A stretch of DNA of 38,646 nt, taken from Gammaproteobacteria bacterium RIFCSPLOWO2_02_FULL_61_13. Its GTDB lineage: Bacteria; Pseudomonadota; Gammaproteobacteria; Eutrophobiales; Eutrophobiaceae. Under the pieces are notes generated by a model. It was not told where the DNA came from. It was given only the letters and a program-made list of their open reading frames with translations, and did not search any database. A program made the position numbers and the translations under genes. Of the stretch, positions 1 to 6,279 are shown piece by piece (position 1 is the stretch's first letter; every line of letters starts with the position of its first letter). The stretch lies in assembly GCA_001801865.1 (NCBI GenBank), contig MGYT01000166.1, forward strand, positions 10,798-49,443. Reading direction: 5' to 3'.

Positions 1-1397
1 AGCAGGCCATTCGCCTGCTGCAGCTGTCGAGTGTCGAATTGCAGGCCGAGGTCCAGGAGGCGCTGGAGTCCAATATCATGCTGGAGCTGGATGAACCGGA
101 GTCTGAAGTTGCAGTGGAATTGCCGCCCCAGGAACAGCAGATAAAGGTTGGCGGCCTGGATTCTGCCGCCAGCGCGGACGAGTCCGCGGACAGTCCGGAC
201 GATATGCCGGTGGACACTGCGTGGGACGACGTCTATCAGGGCGGCACAGCCAGCCAGCGCGGCAGTGGAGACGGCGAGTATTCCGGATTCGAAAATCAGA
301 CGGCGCAGGAGGCGACGCTGCGCAATCATCTGCTCTGGCAGTTGAACCTGACCCCGACCAGCGACACTGATCGGACCATTGCCGCGGCGATCATCGACGC
401 GCTGGATAACGACGGCTTTCTGACCAGCACACTGGAAGAGATCCGGCAGGCGCTCGCCCCGCAACTTGAGGTGGACGTGGACGAGGTGCACGCGATGCTG
501 CGCCTGGTGCAGGCCATGGAACCCACCGGGGTCGGCGCGCGCGATTTGCGCGAGTCCCTGTTGCTGCAACTGGCGCAGCTGACCCCGAACATACCGCACC
601 GTGATTGCGCCATGCGGCTCGTGGACGGATACCTGGATCTGCTGGCGGCGCGCGACTACCCGCAGCTGATGCGCCGCCTGAAAATCGGGCGCGAGGAACT
701 GCAGCAGGCGGTTGCGCTGATTCAATCCCTGAACCCACGCCCGGGCAGCCAGGTACAGGATTTGCCGACGCAATATGTGGTCCCGGATGTGTACGTACGG
801 CGCGACCGCAACAGCTGGCGCGTGGAACTGAACACGGACATCATCCCGCAATTGCGCATCAACCCGGGTTACCTGAGCATGGTGCGCCGTGCGGACAGCA
901 GCCCGGACAATTCGTCCCTGAAGAACCACCTACAGGAGGCGCGCTGGCTCATCAAGAGCCTGCAGAGCCGCAGCGAAACCTTGCTCAAGGTCGCCACCTG
1001 CGTGGTCGAACGCCAGCGCGCGTTCCTCGAACACGGGGAGGAGGCCATGCGCCCGCTGGTGTTGCATGACGTGGCACAGGCTCTGGGCATGCACGAATCC
1101 ACCATTTCGCGCGTCACCACCCGGAAATACATGCACACGCCGCGCGGGATCTTTGAGCTCAAATTCTTCTTTTCCAGCCATGTCAGTACCGAGCTGGGCG
1201 GATCCTGTTCTTCCACCGCCATCCGCGCCTTTATCCGCAAACTGATCAGCGCCGAACAGGGCGATCGACCGCTGAGCGACAACCGTATTGCCGCGGTGCT
1301 CAAGGAGCAGGGAATTATCGTGGCGCGCCGCACGGTGGCCAAATACCGGGAGGCGATGGCCATTCCTCCGTCACATGAACGCAAGCGTCTGGGCTGA
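1..1397 (+). CDS. rpoN: RNA polymerase sigma-54 factor RpoN (5' truncated by window edge)
   Basis: Sigma-54 directs RNA polymerase to -24/-12 promoters, which need an AAA+ enhancer-binding protein for opening. The reading frame is open from base 3, and its first visible residues (QAIRLLQLSSVELQ) match region I of the family, so only about 18-20 N-terminal residues lie outside the window. An acidic, low-complexity region II follows (roughly visible residues 30-100), then the core-binding domain, a helix-turn-helix (DVAQALGMHESTISRV) and the C-terminal RpoN box (ARRTVAKYRE), which reads the -24 element. The visible 464 residues agree with the usual total of about 480. It heads a plus-strand cluster with hpf, rapZ and PTS genes, the classic rpoN neighbourhood. 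A TTG at 39 could be mistaken for a start, but homology clearly continues upstream of it. Confidence 0.97.
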   Translation, partial: QAIRLLQLSSVELQAEVQEALESNIMLELDEPESEVAVELPPQEQQIKVGGLDSAASADESADSPDDMPVDTAWDDVYQGGTASQRGSGDGEYSGFENQTAQEATLRNHLLWQLNLTPTSDTDRTIAAAIIDALDNDGFLTSTLEEIRQALAPQLEVDVDEVHAMLRLVQAMEPTGVGARDLRESLLLQLAQLTPNIPHRDCAMRLVDGYLDLLAARDYPQLMRRLKIGREELQQAVALIQSLNPRPGSQVQDLPTQYVVPDVYVRRDRNSWRVELNTDIIPQLRINPGYLSMVRRADSSPDNSSLKNHLQEARWLIKSLQSRSETLLKVATCVVERQRAFLEHGEEAMRPLVLHDVAQALGMHESTISRVTTRKYMHTPRGIFELKFFFSSHVSTELGGSCSSTAIRAFIRKLISAEQGDRPLSDNRIAAVLKEQGIIVARRTVAKYREAMAIPPSHERKRLG

Positions 1398-1454
1398 GTG
1401 CCCGGGCCATTCGCGGTATGGCAGAAAAAACACCCCCTAATAATGGAGCCGAAC

Positions 1455-1781
1455 ATGCAGATCAGCGTGACAGGGCAGAACATTGACATTACCCCCGCCA
1501 TTCGTGCCTATGTGGAAGAAAAATTCGTGCGCCTTGAGCGCCATTTCGAACACATGACCAATGTGCACGTGATCTTGCGGGTGGAACGGGAACGTCACCG
1601 GGCGGAGGCGTCGGTACACGTCAATAAAGCCGACCTGTTTGCCGACCACGAACATTCCGACATGTACGCCGCCATTGACGGCCTGGTGGACAAACTCGAC
1701 CGCCAGGTCAAGAAGCACAAGGAGCGGCTGCAGGATCACCGGCGCGGCGCGCCCCCCAAGAAAGCACCTGAGCCGGACTGA
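1455..1781 (+). CDS. hpf: Ribosome hibernation promoting factor HPF (short form)
   Basis: This 108-residue protein of the HPF/YfiA (sigma-54 modulation protein) family binds the 30S decoding channel in stationary phase and promotes 100S ribosome dimers. The N-terminus MQISVTGQNIDITPAIR and the segment around VNKADLFADHEHSDMYAAID are typical, with a basic tail rich in Lys and Arg. It is the short form, without the extra C-terminal dimerisation domain of long HPFs. I chose the ATG at 1455 because GGAG lies six bases upstream and the protein then aligns with family starts. An in-frame ATG at 1443 and a GTG at 1398 are less likely. It lies 57 bases behind rpoN and is probably cotranscribed. The usual next gene, ptsN, is missing. 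Confidence 0.95.
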   Translation: MQISVTGQNIDITPAIRAYVEEKFVRLERHFEHMTNVHVILRVERERHRAEASVHVNKADLFADHEHSDMYAAIDGLVDKLDRQVKKHKERLQDHRRGAPPKKAPEPD

Positions 1782-1834
1782 CCCTTGCGCCGCAATCCTG
1801 CGACTTCGGATCCGACCCTGGCTGCACGCTGACG

Positions 1835-2713
1835 ATGCCCGCGGCAAAATGCAGCCGGCGTTTCATCGTGGTCACCGGGCTCTCCGGCGCCGGCAAAACC
1901 GTGGCGCTTAATGCGCTGGAAGACCTGGAGTTCTACTGCATCGACAATCTTCCGGCCGGCATGCTGGAGCAGTTCTTTGCGCGCATCGCGCTTGGCGTTG
2001 ATGGCCTCCCGGACGCGGTTGCCGTGGGGATAGATGCGCGAAATCCGGAGCCGGCCCTGGCCGGTGTCCCCGCGCAACTGGGGCAACTGCGCGGTGGTGG
2101 TATTCCCGCCGAAGTCGTATTTCTGGATGCCGGCGACGATGTCCTGGTACGCCGCTTCAGCGAGACGCGCCGGCGCCACCCGCTGTCCGCGGAGCAGACC
2201 ATGCTGCCGGATGCCATCCGCAAGGAGCGCCGGCTGCTGGGGCCGCTGTCCGAGATTGCCGATTTGCGCATCGACACCAGTCTGTGCACCGTGCATGAAC
2301 TGCGCAAGCTGGTGCACGAGCGCGTGGCGCTGCGACCAGCAGCCGTATTGTCGTTGCAATTTATCTCCTTCGGTTACAAGTTCGGCGTGCCGCTGGACGC
2401 GGATTTCGTATTTGACGTGCGTTGCCTGCCGAATCCGCACTGGGAACCCGGACTCCGCAACCTTACCGGCAAGGACCCGGCCGTGGCGGAGTTTCTGCAG
2501 CGCGAACCCGAAGTCCGCGCCATGCTGCAGGACCAATGCGGATTCCTGGATCGCTGGATCCCGCGCTTCGAGGCCGAACAGCGCAGCTACCTCAGCGTTG
2601 CCCTGGGCTGCACCGGGGGGCAACATCGCTCCGTGTACATGGCGCAATGGCTGGCCGGACATATCCAGGCCGGAAACCGGCGCGTCGTGGTTCGGCACCG
2701 GGATCTCGAATGA
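1835..2713 (+). CDS. rapZ: RNase adapter protein RapZ (YvcJ family nucleotide-binding protein)
   Basis: In E. coli this protein delivers the small RNA GlmZ to RNase E and so controls glucosamine-6-phosphate synthase; in other bacteria it is known as a nucleotide-binding ATPase/GTPase. The N-terminal Walker A motif GLSGAGKT covers residues 15-22. The conserved block FISFGYKFGVPLDADFVFD and the C-terminal CTGGQHRSV motif of the RNA-binding domain are present. At 292 residues it is slightly longer than the 284 of E. coli. The stop overlaps the start of the next gene (ATGA), which implies translational coupling to the PTS EIIA. Whether it regulates GlmS here cannot be seen, because no GlmZ-like RNA is in the window. 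Confidence 0.95.
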   Translation: MPAAKCSRRFIVVTGLSGAGKTVALNALEDLEFYCIDNLPAGMLEQFFARIALGVDGLPDAVAVGIDARNPEPALAGVPAQLGQLRGGGIPAEVVFLDAGDDVLVRRFSETRRRHPLSAEQTMLPDAIRKERRLLGPLSEIADLRIDTSLCTVHELRKLVHERVALRPAAVLSLQFISFGYKFGVPLDADFVFDVRCLPNPHWEPGLRNLTGKDPAVAEFLQREPEVRAMLQDQCGFLDRWIPRFEAEQRSYLSVALGCTGGQHRSVYMAQWLAGHIQAGNRRVVVRHRDLE

Positions 2714-3102
2714 GCGTCGGCATAGTACTTATTGCCCACGCCGGCATCGGCCCGGCCCTGGCGGGTACCGCCCAATTCGTGCTTGGGGAACTGTCGCTGC
2801 CGCTGCGGGTGGTAGTCGTCTCCCGGGACAGTCGCGCGGAAGAGGTCCTTGAACATCTGCAGGCGGTGACGGCGGAACTGGACCAGGGTGATGGCGTGTT
2901 GATCCTGACCGATATGTACGGCGCCACCCCCACCAATGTTGCGCGCCGGATCAACCCCGGGCGGCCGGTCAAAATTGTCACCGGCGTCAACCTGCCCATG
3001 CTGTTGCACGTTCTCAACTATCCGGGCCGGGACCTGGAGGCCCTGGCGGCCACGGCGCTGGAAGGCGGACGCCAGGGAATCCTGGCCGTGACGGACGACT
3101 GA
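2710..3102 (+). CDS. PTS EIIA component, mannose/fructose family (stand-alone)
   Basis: This 130-residue cytoplasmic phosphocarrier belongs to the EIIA-Man family. The expected phosphorylated histidine is His10 in LIAHAGIG. The later segment GVLILTDMYGATPTNVA is the family's conserved second block. No EIIB, EIIC or EIID gene accompanies it, so it is unlikely to serve sugar uptake. It more probably relays phosphate from HPr to a regulatory target, as proposed for PTS clusters beside rpoN and rapZ. Its ATG overlaps the rapZ stop by four bases and HPr follows after one base, so rapZ, EIIA, HPr and EI form one tightly coupled unit. Its position corresponds to the EIIA gene found after rapZ in Xanthomonas and many betaproteobacteria. 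Confidence 0.9.
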   Translation: MSVGIVLIAHAGIGPALAGTAQFVLGELSLPLRVVVVSRDSRAEEVLEHLQAVTAELDQGDGVLILTDMYGATPTNVARRINPGRPVKIVTGVNLPMLLHVLNYPGRDLEALAATALEGGRQGILAVTDD

Positions 3103-3103
3103 C

Positions 3104-3373
3104 ATGCCGCAACGCTCCATGGTGCTGGTCAACAAACTCGGGCTGCACGCGCGCGCGGCCGCGAGTTTCGTCAAGACTGCCGCGGCGTTCGGTTGCGACA
3201 TTACCGTCAACTGCAACGGCAAGGACGTGAATGGCAAGAGCATCATGGGCGTAATGATGCTGGCGGCAGCCAAGGGCAGTGCCATCGAAGTGACGGCCGA
3301 TGGGCCGGGGGCGGCGGCAGCGCTGGACCGGATTGAGGCGCTGGTGCTGGATCGCTTTGGAGAGGACGAATGA
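3104..3373 (+). CDS. ptsH: HPr phosphocarrier protein
   Basis: This is an 89-residue HPr-family protein. The phosphoryl-accepting His15 lies in NKLGLHARAAASF, and a serine at exactly position 46 (GKSIMGVM) matches the site used by HPr kinase. HPr takes phosphate from EI and passes it to EIIA proteins. The retained Ser46 motif is notable because no hprK gene is present in this cluster, where Xanthomonas-type genomes carry one. The start at 3104 follows the EIIA stop by one base, and the stop overlaps the EI start (ATGA). It could equally be called NPr/ptsO from its rpoN-rapZ context; ptsH is used here because EI of the sugar-PTS length follows directly. Confidence 0.95.
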   Translation: MPQRSMVLVNKLGLHARAAASFVKTAAAFGCDITVNCNGKDVNGKSIMGVMMLAAAKGSAIEVTADGPGAAAALDRIEALVLDRFGEDE

Positions 3374-5136
3374 CCATCGCGCTGCATGGCCTGGGAATAT
3401 CGCGCGGGATCGCCATCGGCCCGGCGCACATCATCGAACGGGGACAGCTGGACATACCCGAGTACGAACTGGAACCGGAGCAGATCCTCGACGAGACACA
3501 GCGCCTGCAGGAGGCGGTGCGGGCCGCGCAGGAGCAATTGCGCGCCATCCGCCAGCACATCCCCGCCGGAACCGCCGCGGAAATAGCCGCGCTCATCGAT
3601 GCCCACATATTGATGCTCGATGATACTGCGCTTATCCACGAGCCACTGCGCCTGATCCGGGAAGAGCGCCGCAACGCCGAATGGGCGCTGAAAGCGCAGC
3701 GCGACGCGCTGGTCCGCACCTTCGAGGAAATGGATGATGCTTATCTGCGCACGCGCCGCGACGACGTCGTGCATGTGGTAAACCGGGTCCAGCGCATCCT
3801 GCTGAGACATTCACCGCTGCGCCACGAGCAACCCGACAGCCGTCTGGCCGGATACATCATCTTCGCCGACGACCTGACACCCGCAGATACGGTGCTCATG
3901 CAGCACCACGGCATTGCCGCATTCGTGACCGAGTACGGCGGACCCACCTCCCATACCTCCATCCTGGCCCGCAGCCTGGGCATCCCCGCCATCGTCGGCC
4001 TGCATCAGGCCCACGTCTACATTCGGGATGAGGATCCGACCATCGTGGATGGCAGCCGTGGCGTGGTGCTGGTGGACCCGGACGCTGCCAGCCTGGAGTT
4101 TTATCGATCCCGCCGCGAGCAGGATCAGCGCTATTACTCCGGCCTGATCCGCCTCAAGGGCGCACCCGCGTGTACGCAGGATGGTGTGCGCATCCAGTTG
4201 CAGGCGAACGTCGAGTTACCCAGGGACTTCGAGCACGTGTTGCAGGTGGGTGCGGACGGAATTGGCCTGTACCGGACCGAGTTTCTGTTCATGAACCGCG
4301 CGGCGCCCCCGGATGAAGAGGAGCAATACCAGAATTATCTGCGCGCGGTCCAGGTGCTGGGCCGGCTGCCGGTGACCATTCGCACACTGGATCTGGGCGC
4401 GGACAAGGAGGCAGACAACCGCCGCCATGGGCCGCTGGCAGCAAATCCGGCGCTCGGCCTGCGCGCCGTGCGGCTTTGCCTCAAGGAACCGGCCCTGTTC
4501 CGGCCGCAGTTGCGCGCCATCCTGCGCGCTTCGGCGGCGGGCGACGTACGCCTGATGATCCCGATGCTTTCCAACCTCCACGAGGTGGAACAGGTGCTGG
4601 ATATGATCGACGACAGCAAGCGCGATCTAAGCAGCGCGGGTATGCAGTTCAATCCCGACCTTCCTGTCGGTGGCATGATCGAAGTTCCGGCGGCCGCAGT
4701 ATGCGCGGACATGTTCGCGCAGCGCCTGGACTTCCTGTCCATCGGCACCAACGACCTGATCCAGTACACCATGGCCATTGATCGGGTGAATGACGAGGTC
4801 AATTACCTGTATGACCCGCTGCATCCGGCGGTGCTGCGGCTGGTGTATGGCACCATTGCCGCCGGCCTCGCCGCCGGGATACCCGTGGCCATGTGTGGCG
4901 AAATGGCGGGGGATATTCGCTATGTGCGCCTGCTGCTGGCGCTCGGTCTGCGCACGTTCAGCGTGCATCCGTCCAGCCTGCTGGAGGTAAAACAGTTGAT
5001 CATGGAAAGCGAGATGGGGCCGCTGCAGGAACTGGCACGGCGCGCATTGGCAGCCCCGGGCGGCACGGAAGTCGCGACAATTCTGGAAGAATTTCGCCTG
5101 CCGGCAGGGGCGGGCGCGAACAGCACTACCAGCTGA
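3370..5136 (+). CDS. ptsI: Phosphoenolpyruvate-protein phosphotransferase (enzyme I)
   Basis: EI transfers phosphate from phosphoenolpyruvate to HPr. The protein has 588 residues, near the usual 575. It carries the N-terminal HPr-binding helices, the phosphohistidine motif GGPTSHTSILAR (His195), the PEP-binding barrel with LYRTEFLFMNR, and the C-terminal signatures GTNDLIQYTMAIDR and VAMCGEMAGD with the catalytic cysteine. There is no N-terminal GAF domain, so it is not the PtsP (EI-Ntr) form often found in nitrogen-PTS systems. Its ATG overlaps the HPr stop by four bases. Its last 11 bases overlap the convergent DUF2782 gene, which leaves no room for a terminator between them. Confidence 0.96.
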   Translation: MTIALHGLGISRGIAIGPAHIIERGQLDIPEYELEPEQILDETQRLQEAVRAAQEQLRAIRQHIPAGTAAEIAALIDAHILMLDDTALIHEPLRLIREERRNAEWALKAQRDALVRTFEEMDDAYLRTRRDDVVHVVNRVQRILLRHSPLRHEQPDSRLAGYIIFADDLTPADTVLMQHHGIAAFVTEYGGPTSHTSILARSLGIPAIVGLHQAHVYIRDEDPTIVDGSRGVVLVDPDAASLEFYRSRREQDQRYYSGLIRLKGAPACTQDGVRIQLQANVELPRDFEHVLQVGADGIGLYRTEFLFMNRAAPPDEEEQYQNYLRAVQVLGRLPVTIRTLDLGADKEADNRRHGPLAANPALGLRAVRLCLKEPALFRPQLRAILRASAAGDVRLMIPMLSNLHEVEQVLDMIDDSKRDLSSAGMQFNPDLPVGGMIEVPAAAVCADMFAQRLDFLSIGTNDLIQYTMAIDRVNDEVNYLYDPLHPAVLRLVYGTIAAGLAAGIPVAMCGEMAGDIRYVRLLLALGLRTFSVHPSSLLEVKQLIMESEMGPLQELARRALAAPGGTEVATILEEFRLPAGAGANSTTS

Positions 5137-5503
5137 AAATGACCCACTGGGGCACGGCGAAATCCTCATACAGGTCCGACATGCGGGATTCCATGCGGCC
5201 GTCCCCATCCTTATCCAGCAGGTAATAGGGTTTGCCCACCTTGGGCGTGATCTTGACCATGAACATGCGGCCGTTGGCGCGGTATTCCTCCACCACCGCA
5301 TCGCCTTTGCGCACGATGGTGACATCCGGCTCAATAGGCTGGCCGTCCTCAAGCCGATCCGGCAGGTCCGGCGGGGTCGGGTCCGGGACCAGTTCCTCCG
5401 CAGCCGGCTCCGGGGCGGCCGTGGGCGCCGGCGCGGGCTCCTGCGCGATTGCGCCCACGGGGAACAGCGCGCATATCAAAAGGGGTAACAGGATTCGCTT
5501 CAT
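5126..5503 (-). CDS. DUF2782 family secreted protein
   Basis: This 125-residue protein has a clear signal peptide (MKRILLPLLICALFPVGAIA, cleavage probably after AIA), then a Pro/Ala/Glu-rich linker to about residue 55 and a compact C-terminal domain with RKGDAVVEEYRANGRMFMVKI and PYYLLDKDGDGRM. These match DUF2782, a proteobacterial family of unknown function often found near polA, as here. It is probably periplasmic or outer-membrane associated, and I see no lipobox cysteine. It overlaps the ptsI 3' end by 11 bases on the opposite strand and lies 23 bases downstream of the LOG-family gene, so the two minus-strand genes may form an operon. No function can be assigned from sequence. Confidence 0.85.
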   Translation of the reverse strand: MKRILLPLLICALFPVGAIAQEPAPAPTAAPEPAAEELVPDPTPPDLPDRLEDGQPIEPDVTIVRKGDAVVEEYRANGRMFMVKITPKVGKPYYLLDKDGDGRMESRMSDLYEDFAVPQWVIFSW

Positions 5504-5526
5504 GCTCGCATTCCGTCCGTTGCTGT

Positions 5527-6243
5527 CTAAATGTCCAGGATTGGCGCCTTGTCCGGGGCGCCGGGTTTGATTCCGCGTTGTTCATAATAACGGAAAATGG
5601 CATCCACCACCTGCTGCGGGGTATCCACCACGGCGAACAAATCCAGGTCGGCGGGACTGATGGTGCCGTGCTCCAGCATCGCCCCCCGGAACCATTGCAT
5701 CAGGCCTGCCCAGAACGGCGTATGCACGAGGATGATGGGGATACGGCGACTCTTGCCGGTCTGGATCAGGGTCAGAATTTCGCAGAATTCATCCAGCGTG
5801 CCGAAGCCGCCGGGCAAAACCACATAGGCCGAGGCGTATTTGACGAACATCACCTTGCGTGAAAAGAAATGCCGGAAGTAGAGCGCCTCGTCCTGGTAGT
5901 GGTTGGCGATCTGTTCCCGGGGCAACTGGATATTCAAGCCGATGCTGGGGGACTTGCCGGCATAGGCGCCCTTGTTGCACGCCTCCATGATCCCGGGTCC
6001 GCCGCCGGTGACGACACTGAATCCGGCATCCGAAATCAGGCGCGCAATTTCCTCGCCCAAGACGTAAAACGGACTGCCCGGCGGCTGGCGCGCGGAGCCA
6101 AACATGCTTACTGAGGGTTTGATATTGGCGAGACGCTCGAAACCCTCCACGAACTCGGCCATAATCTGGAACACCTTCCATGACTCACGTGTGAGGTCAG
6201 AGTCGCTGGCCCCGCGCGCAGCGGAATTTCTCTTGTCGTTCAT
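5527..6243 (-). CDS. LOG family / TIGR00730 Rossmann-fold protein
   Basis: This 238-residue protein has the two family signatures GGGPGIMEA (residues 80-88) and PGGFGTLDE (144-152), which in characterised members bind the nucleotide phosphate and carry the catalytic glutamate and arginine. Some members are cytokinin-activating phosphoribohydrolases; in bacteria they often act as purine or pyrimidine nucleoside 5'-monophosphate hydrolases. The family match is firm but the substrate is not. I chose the ATG at 6243; a TTG at 6264 would extend it by seven residues and is possible. It diverges from polA with only 36 bases between starts, so its promoter and the polA promoter must overlap. Confidence 0.9.
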   Translation of the reverse strand: MNDKRNSAARGASDSDLTRESWKVFQIMAEFVEGFERLANIKPSVSMFGSARQPPGSPFYVLGEEIARLISDAGFSVVTGGGPGIMEACNKGAYAGKSPSIGLNIQLPREQIANHYQDEALYFRHFFSRKVMFVKYASAYVVLPGGFGTLDEFCEILTLIQTGKSRRIPIILVHTPFWAGLMQWFRGAMLEHGTISPADLDLFAVVDTPQQVVDAIFRYYEQRGIKPGAPDKAPILDI

Positions 6244-6279
6244 GATGTCTCTTGATCCTGCCAATCAATTGGGTACCCG

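Noticed and set aside
39-1397. TTG at 39 as the rpoN start
   Set aside because: Sigma-54 region I homology continues upstream to the window edge; the gene is simply truncated by the window.
1736-3810. Long minus-strand frames opposite rapZ, EIIA, HPr and EI
   Set aside because: Composition is typical of reversed high-GC coding sequence and the plus-strand genes are well conserved.
6184-6195. CTCACGTGTGAG as a possible parS or operator
   Set aside because: It shares only the CACGTG core with parS and is not a perfect palindrome; it lies within the LOG gene.
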